A DNA stretch of 41,063 nt from an uncultured Microbacteriaceae bacterium (GTDB lineage Bacteria; Actinomycetota; Actinomycetes; Actinomycetales; Microbacteriaceae): assembly GCA_946481135.1 (NCBI GenBank), contig CAMLMQ010000007.1:1-41063 (forward strand). Direction: 5' to 3'. Positions 34,000-41,063 of this stretch are shown here, piece by piece; the stretch's first letter is position 1; each line of letters begins with the position of its first letter. A program made the position numbers and the translations under genes. The notes beneath the pieces were generated by a model that saw only the letters and a program-made list of their open reading frames with translations, had not been told where the DNA came from and made no database searches.

Positions 34000-35187
34000 C
34001 TACCCCAGCGCCGCGGTGAGGTCCCGCGCGAGATCGCCCCGGTCTCGGACGACGATCTCGCCGAGTCCTTGCCACGCCGCCGTCTCGCGCAGCACCGGAA
34101 CGAGCCGCTCGACGTCGGCGACTGTCGTGTGCGGCTCGCGCCACGCCGACTGCACCCGCAGCACCCCCGCCTGCCGGTCGCTCTTGAGGTCGATGCGGCC
34201 GACGATCCGGTCGTCGACGAGCGCCGGCAGCGTGTAGTACCCGTAGATCCGCTTCGGCTCCGGCGTGTAGATCTCGATGCGGTAGTGGAAGTCGAACATC
34301 CGCAGCGCCCGATCCCGTTCCCACACGACGGGGTCGAACGGCGACAGCAGCGCCGCCGCCTCGATGCGGCGCGGGACGCGCGCGCCGGTCGCGAGATAGC
34401 CGGGCGCCTTCCAGCCCTCGACGCTCACCCGTTCGGCCTCGCCGGCATCCACGAGCTCGTCGAGCAGCCGGGCCGTCGTCGCCACGTAGAGCCGGTAGTA
34501 GTCGGCGATGTCCTTCGCGGTGCCGACGCCGTGCGCGCGCAGGGCACGCCGCACGAGCTCGCGCTGCGCCTCCTCGACCGGCACCTCGGCACCGAGCAGG
34601 GCGGGGGAGAGGATCTGCTCGGGCAGCGCGTAGACCCGCTCGAAGCCCTTGCGGCCCGCCGTCACGACCTCGCCGAACACGAAGAGGTACTCCAGCGCCT
34701 CCTTGATGTCGGAGAGTCCCCACCACGGGCCCCGCCGCACGTTCTCCTCGTGCTCGATGTCGCTCGCCGCCATCGGGCCGTTCGCCCGCAACTCGTCGAG
34801 CACGAATCGCACCATCTGCGGATGGGTGTCGACCCAGCCTCCCGGCTTGCCGTACTTGGCGCGCATGGCCGCCCGCCGCCATCCCCACAGCGGCCAGTCG
34901 TCACGGGGGACGAACGTCGCGACGTGCGCCCAGTACTCCAGATACGGCGCCTTCGGGCGGAGCGTGAGCCGGTCGAGCAGCTTCTTGTCGTAGGGCCCGA
35001 GCCGTGCGAAGACGGGCAGGTAGTGGCTGCGTTCGAACACGTTGACCGAGTCGATCTGCAGCACCCCGAGCCGCTGCATCAGCAGGTTGAGCTGGCGCGT
35101 ACCGACGGTCGTGGGGCGCGGGATGCCGAAGCCCTGCGCCGCCAGCGCGATGCGGCGCGCGCTCGCCGCCGAGATCCTCTCCGGCAC
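34000..35187 (-). CDS. Winged-helix DNA-binding protein, AlkZ/YcaQ-like (HTH_42) family, copy 2
   Basis: A 395-residue relative of E. coli YcaQ and Streptomyces AlkZ, DNA glycosylases that unhook bulky or crosslinked bases. It keeps the catalytic-type block LGVLQIDSVNVFERSHYLPVFARLG with Gln44-Ile-Asp46, the Gln-x-Asp form known for YcaQ-like proteins. Further family blocks are PYLEYWAHVATFVP, LLSPFDPVVWERDRALRMFDFHYRIEIYTPEPKRIYGYY and LPALVDDRIVGRIDLKSDRQ. It is thus the copy more likely to be an active repair enzyme. GTG start at 35187, with TAGGGT 6 nt upstream. It is convergent with htpX. Confidence 0.88.
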   Translation of the reverse strand: MPERISAASARRIALAAQGFGIPRPTTVGTRQLNLLMQRLGVLQIDSVNVFERSHYLPVFARLGPYDKKLLDRLTLRPKAPYLEYWAHVATFVPRDDWPLWGWRRAAMRAKYGKPGGWVDTHPQMVRFVLDELRANGPMAASDIEHEENVRRGPWWGLSDIKEALEYLFVFGEVVTAGRKGFERVYALPEQILSPALLGAEVPVEEAQRELVRRALRAHGVGTAKDIADYYRLYVATTARLLDELVDAGEAERVSVEGWKAPGYLATGARVPRRIEAAALLSPFDPVVWERDRALRMFDFHYRIEIYTPEPKRIYGYYTLPALVDDRIVGRIDLKSDRQAGVLRVQSAWREPHTTVADVERLVPVLRETAAWQGLGEIVVRDRGDLARDLTAALG

Positions 35188-35193
35188 GCCCCG

Positions 35194-35199
35194 ACCCTA
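35194..35199 (-). promoter_or_regulatory. Candidate -10 element of the second AlkZ-like gene
   Basis: On the minus strand TAGGGT matches TANNNT and ends 6 nt before the GTG start at 35187; no ribosome binding site is seen. Confidence 0.5.
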
Positions 35200-35270
35200 G
35201 CCTCCGCCCCGGACACCGCGGCGTCGACCGCCGTTCACCGCGCCGAACCCGCCGCGTCGATCGCGCTCCC

Positions 35271-35276
35271 TACGGT
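35271..35276 (+). promoter_or_regulatory. Candidate -10 element of the PotABCD-type operon
   Basis: TACGGT matches TANNNT. A transcript starting near 35283 would carry AGGAGG (35313-35318) for the GTG at 35323. No -35 is clear, and I see nothing else in the 135-nt gap. Confidence 0.3.
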
Positions 35277-35322
35277 CGGCTCGTCGCGGACACCCCGCGC
35301 CATCCCCACACCAGGAGGACAT

Positions 35323-36453
35323 GTGATCACCCAGCGTGCCGTCTTCGGCGTCGCGGCAGCCGCCGCACTCGCCGTCGGTCTCAGCGCCTGCGCCGGCGAC
35401 TCGAACGCCGCCGCCCCGTCCGATGTCGACGCGGCCACCGCGACGAGTCTGGCCGACTTCGGAAGCTTCGAGGCGCTCGAAGAGGCCGCGAAGGCCGAGG
35501 GTGCCCTCAACGTCATCGCGCTCCCGCGCGACTGGGCGAACTACGGCGAGATCCTCGACCTGTTCATGGAGCGCTACCCCGAGATCACGGTCACCGAGGC
35601 GTCGCCCGACGCCTCGAGCGCCGAGGAGATCCAGGCCGCTGAGAACCTCGCCGGACAGGACACCGCGCCCGACGTCTTCGACCTCGGCCTCGCGGTCGCG
35701 CTCGCGAACACCGACCACTTCGCGCCGTACCAGGTCGAGGCGTGGGACGACATCCCGGATGCGCTCAAGGAGCAGTCCGGACTCTTCTACGCGGACTACG
35801 GCGGCTACATGGCCGTCGGATACGACCCCGACGCCGTGCCGGCGCCGGAGTCGCTCGAGGACCTGCTCGGTGATGAGTACCGCGGCGCGGTCTCGATCAA
35901 CGGTGACCCGACCCAGGCGGGCGCGGCGTTCGCCGCCGTCGGAATGGCGACGGTGCAGAACGGCGGCACGCTCGACGACTTCCAGGCTGGCATCGACTTC
36001 TTCGCGGAACTCAACGCCGTCGGCAACTTCGTCAAGATCGATCCGACTCCCGCGACGATCGCGTCGGGTGAGACGCCGGTCGTCTTCGACTGGGACTACC
36101 TCAACGCGGGCTACGGCGCGCAGCTCGAGGGCCAGCGCAACTGGGAGGTCGTGATCTTCGACGGCACCGGGTACGCGGGCTACTACAACCAGGCGATCAA
36201 CGTCGACGCTCCGCACCCGGCGGCGGCTCGTCTCTGGATGGAGTTCCTCTACAGCCCTGAGGTGCAGAACCTCTGGCTGAAGGGCGGCGCCCGTCCGGTG
36301 CTCGCCGAGGCCATGGCCTCGGACGGCACGATCGACGAGGAGCTCTACGCGGCTCTTCCGGAGGCACCGAGCGACACCGTCGTGCCGACCGCCGAGCAGA
36401 GCGAGGCTGCCGGCACCCTCCTCGGCGAGAAGTGGGCCGCCGCTGTCCAGTAG
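35323..36453 (+). CDS. ABC importer substrate-binding lipoprotein, PotD/FbpA-like superfamily
   Basis: A 376-residue exported lipoprotein. A signal sequence ends in the lipobox LSAC (Cys23), followed by an Ala/Ser/Asp linker. The mature domain resembles the spermidine/putrescine, ferric iron and 2-aminoethylphosphonate binding group. It shows LNVIALPRDWANYGEILDLF at the first strand, APDVFDLGLAVA, and GTGYAGYYNQAINVDAPHPAAARLWMEFLYSPEVQNLW near the C-terminus. The ligand is open: the GYYN pair is not the adjacent-tyrosine iron site in an evident form. AGGAGG fixes the GTG start; an ATG two bases earlier is immediately followed by a stop codon in its own frame. It is first gene of a four-gene operon. 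Confidence 0.87.
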   Translation: MITQRAVFGVAAAAALAVGLSACAGDSNAAAPSDVDAATATSLADFGSFEALEEAAKAEGALNVIALPRDWANYGEILDLFMERYPEITVTEASPDASSAEEIQAAENLAGQDTAPDVFDLGLAVALANTDHFAPYQVEAWDDIPDALKEQSGLFYADYGGYMAVGYDPDAVPAPESLEDLLGDEYRGAVSINGDPTQAGAAFAAVGMATVQNGGTLDDFQAGIDFFAELNAVGNFVKIDPTPATIASGETPVVFDWDYLNAGYGAQLEGQRNWEVVIFDGTGYAGYYNQAINVDAPHPAAARLWMEFLYSPEVQNLWLKGGARPVLAEAMASDGTIDEELYAALPEAPSDTVVPTAEQSEAAGTLLGEKWAAAVQ

Positions 36454-36454
36454 C

Positions 36455-37306
36455 GTGCGCCCGGGAACGGGAGCGGTCCTCGGGCTGCTCCCGTTCTCGG
36501 CCTACGTCCTCATCTTCCTGGGGCTGCCGACGGTCATCGCCGTCGGCACCGGGTTCTTCGACGACGCAGGTGCGCTCACCTTCGACAACCTCAGCGCGCT
36601 CGGCGATCCTGTCGTGCTCGCGACCTTCGGCAACTCGATCTGGCTCTCCGCCTTCACCGCCGTCGTCGGCGCCGTCGTCGGCGCCCTCGTCTGCTACGCG
36701 CTCTCGGGCACTCGGCCCGACGGTCCGTTGCGCTCGTTCATCGACGCCGCGAGCGGCGTGCTCGCCCAGTTCGGCGGCGTCATGCTCGCCTTCGCCTTCG
36801 TGTCGATCATCGGCATCCAGGGCTCGGTCCGGGTGCTGCTCAACGATGTGTTCGGCATCGACATCTTCGCCGACGGCGTGTGGCTCTACGAAGTGCCGGG
36901 CCTCATCCTGCCGTACCTCTACTTCCAGGTGCCGCTCATGATCATCACCTTCCTGCCCGCCCTCGAGGGTCTGCGTCCGCAGTGGGCCGAAGCCAACGCG
37001 ACCCTGGGCGGCAGCCGCCTCGGATTCTGGTGGCACATCGGATTCCCCGTGCTCGCCCCCTCGTTCATCGGCTCGCTCCTGCTGCTGTTCGCGAACTCGT
37101 TCTCGTCGTACGCGACGGCGGCCGCGCTCTCGAGCCAAGGCCAGGGCATCGTCCCCCTTCAGATTCGGGCGGCGCTCACGAGCGAGACGGTGCTCGGTCG
37201 CGAGAATCTCGCCGGCGCGCTCGCTCTCGGCATGATCGTCGTCATGGTCGTCGTGATGGTCGGCTATGCGCTGCTCCAGCGCCGCGCGGCGAGGTGGCAG
37301 CGATGA
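36455..37306 (+). CDS. ABC importer permease, PotB-like
   Basis: A 283-residue permease with six transmembrane segments and the EAA coupling motif EANATLGGSRLGFWWHIGFPVLAPS. It starts GTG 1 nt after the lipoprotein stop. Order and size fit the first permease of PotABCD-type systems, so it would pair with the following permease. It ends in an ATGA overlap. Confidence 0.9.
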   Translation: MRPGTGAVLGLLPFSAYVLIFLGLPTVIAVGTGFFDDAGALTFDNLSALGDPVVLATFGNSIWLSAFTAVVGAVVGALVCYALSGTRPDGPLRSFIDAASGVLAQFGGVMLAFAFVSIIGIQGSVRVLLNDVFGIDIFADGVWLYEVPGLILPYLYFQVPLMIITFLPALEGLRPQWAEANATLGGSRLGFWWHIGFPVLAPSFIGSLLLLFANSFSSYATAAALSSQGQGIVPLQIRAALTSETVLGRENLAGALALGMIVVMVVVMVGYALLQRRAARWQR

Positions 37307-38091
37307 CCCCGTCGCGCCCCGTGCGGGGCGTCATCCTCGGCATCGTCGGCGTCGTGTTCGCGATCCCGATCGTCGGCATGATCGAGTTCACGCTACGCGG
37401 CGGACTCGCGGGCGGTTACACCCTCGACCGCTGGATCACCGTCTTCACGGGCGGCCTCGACAATAGCTACCGCGTGCTGTGGACCTCGATCGGCAACTCG
37501 ATCGTGCTCTCGATCGTGACGATCGTCATCGTGCTCGTGCTGCTCGTACCGACGATGATCCTCGTGCATCTGCGCTTTCCCGGGCTTCGGCGCCTGCTCG
37601 AGTTCATCTGCCTGCTGCCGATCACGATCCCGGCGATCGTACTCGTCGTCGGACTCGCGCCCGTGTACTCGGTCGTGGCCCGAGTCGCCGGCTCCGGAGC
37701 CTGGCCGCTCGCGTTCGCCTACGGCATCCTCGTGCTGCCCTTCGCCTACCGAGCGATCCAGTCGAACCTCGACGGGATCGACGTGCGCACCCTGACGGAG
37801 GCGGCGCGTTCGCTCGGCGCGGGGTGGCCGACGGTGCTCGTGCGCGTCCTGCTGCCCAACCTCCGGCGCGGTCTGCTCGCCGCGGCCGTGATCTCGGTCG
37901 CCGTCGTGCTCGGCGAGTTCACCCTCGCGTCGCTGCTCAACCGCGCCAACCTGCAGACGGCGCTCGTGATCATCCAGAAGAACGACCCCTGGGTGGCCGT
38001 CATCTTCTCGCTGCTCGCGCTGCTGTTCGCATTCCTGCTGCTCGTCGTCCTCGGACGGCTGGGCGCCCGACCCCGCTCGAGGACTTCATGA
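37303..38091 (+). CDS. ABC importer permease, PotC-like
   Basis: A 262-residue permease with six transmembrane segments and the EAA motif EAARSLGAGWPTVLVRVLLPNLRRG, characteristic of the second permease of spermidine/putrescine-type importers. It starts ATG in an ATGA overlap with the first permease and ends in an ATGA overlap with the ATPase gene. All four genes are therefore translationally coupled. Confidence 0.91.
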   Translation: MTPSRPVRGVILGIVGVVFAIPIVGMIEFTLRGGLAGGYTLDRWITVFTGGLDNSYRVLWTSIGNSIVLSIVTIVIVLVLLVPTMILVHLRFPGLRRLLEFICLLPITIPAIVLVVGLAPVYSVVARVAGSGAWPLAFAYGILVLPFAYRAIQSNLDGIDVRTLTEAARSLGAGWPTVLVRVLLPNLRRGLLAAAVISVAVVLGEFTLASLLNRANLQTALVIIQKNDPWVAVIFSLLALLFAFLLLVVLGRLGARPRSRTS

Positions 38092-39179
38092 CCGACTCCC
38101 TCCGCCTTCCCTCCCTCGCCCGTGCCGGCGACTCCCTCCGCGCCGAGCCGGCGACGGTCGAACTGCGCGGCGTCGTGAAGCAGTACGGCGCCCTGCGCGC
38201 GCTCGACGAGTTCCACCTCGAGATGGCGCCGGGCGAGTTCGTCGCGCTGCTCGGACCGTCGGGCTGCGGCAAGACGACGGCCCTGCGAGCCCTCGCGGGG
38301 CTCGAGGCCGTCGACGCGGGGGAGATCCGCATCGACGGCGACGACGTGGCACGGCTGCCCACGAACCGACGTGACATCGGCATGGTCTTCCAGGCCTACT
38401 CGCTCTTCCCCCACATGACGGTGCGCGAGAACGTCGAGTTCGGTCTGCGGATGCGGAAGGTCCCCCCGGCGGAACGGCGGGAGCGTGGTCAGGAGGCCCT
38501 CGATCTCGTCGGACTCGGCGACCGCGGGCAGCGCTTCGCGCACCAGCTCTCGGGCGGGCAGCAGCAGCGCGTCGCGCTCGCGCGGGCCCTCGTCACGCGT
38601 CCGCGCGTGCTGCTGCTCGACGAGCCGCTCTCCGCCCTCGACGCGAAGGTGCGGGTGCAGCTGCGCGAGCAGATCCGCCGCATCCAGACCGAGCTCGGCA
38701 TCACGACCCTGTTCGTGACCCACGACCAGGAGGAGGCGCTCGCCGTCGCCGACCGGGTCGCGGTCATGCGCGCCGGGCGCATCGAGCAGATCGGCACCCC
38801 CGAGGATCTGTACGTGCGGCCCGCGACCCCGTTCGTCGCCGACTTCGTGGGGCTGTCGAACCGGGTTCCGGGCGAGCTCGCCGCGGGGCGGATCTCGGCC
38901 TACGGCACCACCTTCGACGTGCTCGGCGATCCGCAACCCGACGGCCCGGTGCTCGCCTACGTGCGCCCCGAGGATGTCGTGCTCGCCCCGGCGGGGAGCG
39001 GGATCCCGGCGACGGTCGTCGCGTCGAGCTTCCTCGGGTCTCTGCGCCGCACGGCGGTGCGGCTCGACGACGGCACGCTCCTCAGCGTGCAGCACGACGT
39101 CGGGGTGCAGCCGTCAGCCGGGGACTCCGTGCGGGTGATGTTCCGCGGCAGCCCCGTGAGCGCGACGCCCTTCGCCTGA
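38088..39179 (+). CDS. ABC importer ATP-binding protein, PotA-like with TOBE domain
   Basis: A 363-residue ATPase. The Walker A is GPSGCGKTT, the Q-loop is VFQAYSLFPHMTVRENV, the signature is LSGGQQQR, Walker B is VLLLDEP with SALDAKVR, and the switch is VTHDQEEAL. A C-terminal TOBE regulatory domain covers about residues 275-360, with YVRPEDVVLAP. This long form with TOBE is typical of spermidine/putrescine, iron and phosphonate importers. A short N-terminal extension of about 23 residues precedes the domain. It is last in the operon, and the next gene has its own candidate promoter. Confidence 0.94.
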   Translation: MTDSLRLPSLARAGDSLRAEPATVELRGVVKQYGALRALDEFHLEMAPGEFVALLGPSGCGKTTALRALAGLEAVDAGEIRIDGDDVARLPTNRRDIGMVFQAYSLFPHMTVRENVEFGLRMRKVPPAERRERGQEALDLVGLGDRGQRFAHQLSGGQQQRVALARALVTRPRVLLLDEPLSALDAKVRVQLREQIRRIQTELGITTLFVTHDQEEALAVADRVAVMRAGRIEQIGTPEDLYVRPATPFVADFVGLSNRVPGELAAGRISAYGTTFDVLGDPQPDGPVLAYVRPEDVVLAPAGSGIPATVVASSFLGSLRRTAVRLDDGTLLSVQHDVGVQPSAGDSVRVMFRGSPVSATPFA

Positions 39180-39198
39180 GGTACCGGGTCTGCGCGCC

Positions 39199-39204
39199 TA
39201 GACT
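39199..39204 (+). promoter_or_regulatory. Candidate -10 element of the AI-2E family gene
   Basis: TAGACT matches TANNNT and ends 6 nt before the GTG at 39211, without a ribosome binding site. Confidence 0.5.
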
Positions 39205-39210
39205 GTCGGC

Positions 39211-40428
39211 GTGGCCCGAGCCGAGCAGTCCGACGAGCGCCCCGCGCCCCGTCGCCGCACGCGGAAGGCCGAGCCTGCACCCGTCGTCGTGAGTCCCGAC
39301 GAGAAGGTCGCCTACGGGATGCGCGTCGCCGCGGCCTGGTCGTGGCGGGCGCTCGTCGTGCTCGCGCTCGTCGCGGCGGTCGGCTTCCTCGTCGTGCAGC
39401 TGCGGTACGTCGCCATCCCGTTCTTCATCGGTGTGCTGCTCGCCGCGCTGCTCGTGCCGTTCAGCAACTGGCTGCAGCGCAAGGGCTGGCCCAAGTGGCT
39501 CGCCGTCACCCTCAACGAGATCGCCGTCATCGCCGTCGTCGGCGGGCTCGTCACGCTCATCGTGTTCCAAGTGCGTGGCGGCTGGCCCGACCTGCAGCAG
39601 CAGACGCTGGCCCGCTGGGAAGACCTCAAGGTGCTGCTGCTGGAGTCGCCGCTGCACCTCACCGAAGACGACATCAACGCCTACGCCGAGGGGGCCCTCG
39701 ACGCGTTCAGCACCGACGCGAGCGCGCTGCTCACCGGCGCCCTCTCGCTCGGCTCCGACGTGGGTCACATCCTCGCGGGCCTCCTGCTGGCGCTCTTCAC
39801 GACCCTCTTCATCCTCATCGACGGCCGTCGCATCTGGAGCTTCGTCGTGCGGCTCTTCCCGAACTCGGCGCGGGCCGCGATCGTCGGCGCGGGCGAGGCC
39901 GGGTGGCTCACCCTGACGACGTTCGTGAAGGTGCAGATCTCGGTCGCCGCGATCGACGCGGTCGGCATCGGCGTCGGCGCCTGGATCCTCGGGCTCGTCG
40001 ACGGGCGGGGCTTCCCGCTCGTCATCCCGATCGCGATCCTCGTGTTCCTCGCCTCGTTCATCCCGGTCGTCGGTGCGGTGCTCTCGGGCGCGTTCGCGGT
40101 GTTCGTCGCCCTCGTCTACCTCGGTCCGGTGCAGGCGCTCGTCATGCTCGGCATCGTCATCCTCGTGCAACAGGTCGAGGGGCACATCCTGCAGCCGCTG
40201 CTCGTCGGCGCCGTCGTGAAAGTGCACCCGCTCGCCGTCGTGCTCGCCGTCGCGACGGGCGGGTTCGCGGCCGGCATCCCCGGCGCGCTCTTCGCCGTCC
40301 CGCTCGTCGCGGTGCTCAACGTCGTCATCGGCTACATCGCCCGCGGCGAGTGGCGCACCAACCCGCATCCCACGGTCGCCGACGTGACGACACCCCTACC
40401 TCTCCCGAGGCGGCGTCGTGCGAGCTGA
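39211..40428 (+). CDS. AI-2E family (PF01594-type) transporter
   Basis: A 405-residue membrane protein with about eight transmembrane segments. A charged N-terminal tail of about 45 residues leads into a hydrophobic pair (about 46-85). A soluble central part follows (LQQQTLARWEDLKVLLLESP). Then come the characteristic late segments, including PLVIPIAILVFLASFIPVVGAVLSG and LGIVILVQQVEGHILQPLLVG, the most conserved family block. Members have been proposed to export AI-2 or act as Na+/H+ antiporters; which applies here is unknown. Its C-terminus overlaps the threonine ammonia-lyase start by 11 nt. Confidence 0.88.
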   Translation: MARAEQSDERPAPRRRTRKAEPAPVVVSPDEKVAYGMRVAAAWSWRALVVLALVAAVGFLVVQLRYVAIPFFIGVLLAALLVPFSNWLQRKGWPKWLAVTLNEIAVIAVVGGLVTLIVFQVRGGWPDLQQQTLARWEDLKVLLLESPLHLTEDDINAYAEGALDAFSTDASALLTGALSLGSDVGHILAGLLLALFTTLFILIDGRRIWSFVVRLFPNSARAAIVGAGEAGWLTLTTFVKVQISVAAIDAVGIGVGAWILGLVDGRGFPLVIPIAILVFLASFIPVVGAVLSGAFAVFVALVYLGPVQALVMLGIVILVQQVEGHILQPLLVGAVVKVHPLAVVLAVATGGFAAGIPGALFAVPLVAVLNVVIGYIARGEWRTNPHPTVADVTTPLPLPRRRRAS

Positions 40429-41063
40429 ACTGGACCGGTCGACCCTGCCGGGGCCGACGTTGGAGGAGTTCCGGGCGGCGCGGGATCGCGTCGCCGCGGT
40501 CGCGAAGGTCACCCCCATGGAGACCTCGAGTTTCCTCTCCCAGATCGCCGGGCATCCGGTGCACCTGAAGACCGAGAACCTGCAACGCACCGGGTCGTAC
40601 AAGATCCGCGGGGCCTACAACCGGTTGTCGCAGTTGAGCGCCGAGGAGCGCGCGCTCGGCGTCGTCGCGTCATCCGCCGGCAATCATGCGCAGGGCGTCG
40701 CGCTCGCCGCGCGCGAACTCGGCATCCGAGCCACGATCTTCATGCCCAACGGCGTCGCCCTGCCGAAGCTGCAGGCCACGCGCGACTACGGCGCCGAGGT
40801 CGTGCTCATCGGCGACGTGTTCGACGAGACCAACGCCGCCGCCCAGGAGTTCTGCGCGCGCACCGGGGCGGTGTTCATCCCCCCGTTCGACCACCACGAC
40901 ACGGTCGCCGGCCAGGGCACCGTCGCGTTGGAGATCCTCGACCAGGTGCCCGACGTGGCGACCGTCATCGTGCCGATCGGCGGCGGCGGGCTCATCTCGG
41001 GCATCGCCTCGGCCCTCGCGCTCGCGGCACCCGAGCGCGACATCCGCGTCATCGGCGTGCAGG
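40418..41063 (+). CDS. ilvA: Threonine ammonia-lyase (biosynthetic or catabolic), 3' end beyond the window
   Basis: The first 215 residues of a fold-type II PLP enzyme converting L-threonine to 2-oxobutanoate, the entry step to isoleucine. Visible are LKTENLQRTGSYKIRGAYNRL with the PLP lysine Lys62, SSAGNHAQGVA, and the phosphate-binding GGGGLISG near residue 190. The start GTG at 40418 is supported by CGAGG about 7-11 nt upstream, and it overlaps the preceding stop by 11 nt. The frame runs open to the window edge. Whether a C-terminal regulatory ACT domain follows cannot be seen, so anabolic ilvA and catabolic tdcB types are not separated. Serine racemase-like relatives are less likely. Confidence 0.88.
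   Translation, partial: MRAELDRSTLPGPTLEEFRAARDRVAAVAKVTPMETSSFLSQIAGHPVHLKTENLQRTGSYKIRGAYNRLSQLSAEERALGVVASSAGNHAQGVALAARELGIRATIFMPNGVALPKLQATRDYGAEVVLIGDVFDETNAAAQEFCARTGAVFIPPFDHHDTVAGQGTVALEILDQVPDVATVIVPIGGGGLISGIASALALAAPERDIRVIGVQ

Noticed and set aside
34069..35322. A 418-codon N-terminal extension of the PotD-like lipoprotein
   Set aside because: The extension is antisense to the second AlkZ-like gene. The signal peptide, lipobox and AGGAGG ribosome binding site all place the true start at 35323.

Overview
The window looks like chromosomal DNA of a high-GC actinomycete, most likely a member of the Microbacteriaceae. Grounds are the very high G+C, GTG as a common start codon, near absence of TTA codons, the actinobacterial eno–ftsB–DUF501 order, a stand-alone type II NADH dehydrogenase, many putative leaderless promoters, and an intergenic repeat built on GGTTTCGATACGCG that I associate with this family from memory. 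I see no phage genes, transposases, CRISPR arrays, rRNA or replication origin.

Layout. 1-1197 (minus): CPBP-family membrane protease and a glyoxalase-fold protein, ending in a repeat. 1254-4603 (plus): DHA2 drug exporter, MazG pyrophosphatase, a small membrane protein and a carbonic-anhydrase-like hexapeptide protein without zinc ligands. 4729-11110 (plus): core block hisS, eno, ftsB/divIC, DUF501, a membrane-anchored subtilase and ndh. 11211-17359: a probable accessory catabolic locus, with a LysR regulator divergent from a thiamine-diphosphate enzyme and a four-gene ABC importer (lipoprotein, ATPase, two permeases). Its last codons run into an unusual tRNA-Leu(UAA) gene (17350-17423). 17481-19464 (minus): ECF sigma factor and a one-pass membrane protein. 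19551-21685: AlkZ/YcaQ-like winged-helix protein overlapping a D-serine dehydratase-like PLP enzyme. 21720-24901: pta-ackA. 25060-29463: TetR, MFS sugar-type transporter, PLP enzyme and FAD lactone/alditol oxidase, joined by 4-nt overlaps. 29588-32390: two tandem GH1 beta-glycosidases. 32412-33996: lemA and htpX. 34000-35187 (minus): second AlkZ/YcaQ-like gene. 35323-39179: PotABCD-type ABC importer. 39211-41063: AI-2E family transporter and the 5' part of a threonine ammonia-lyase gene, cut by the window edge.

The genes work as primary metabolism (glycolysis, acetate overflow, respiration, His-tRNA charging, isoleucine entry step) with interspersed nutrient-capture modules: two ABC importers, two MFS carriers, two glycosidases and two small catabolic clusters of unknown substrate. 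The strongest non-gene signals are a fixed promoter geometry (a -10-like hexamer ending exactly 6 nt before the start codon at twelve genes, 7 nt at a thirteenth), the class-I-shaped tRNA-Leu(UAA), and a cruciform-capable intergenic repeat that supplies the stop codons of two neighbouring genes.

All functional calls come from reading motifs by eye, without database searches. Start codons are stated with their reasons where they matter.
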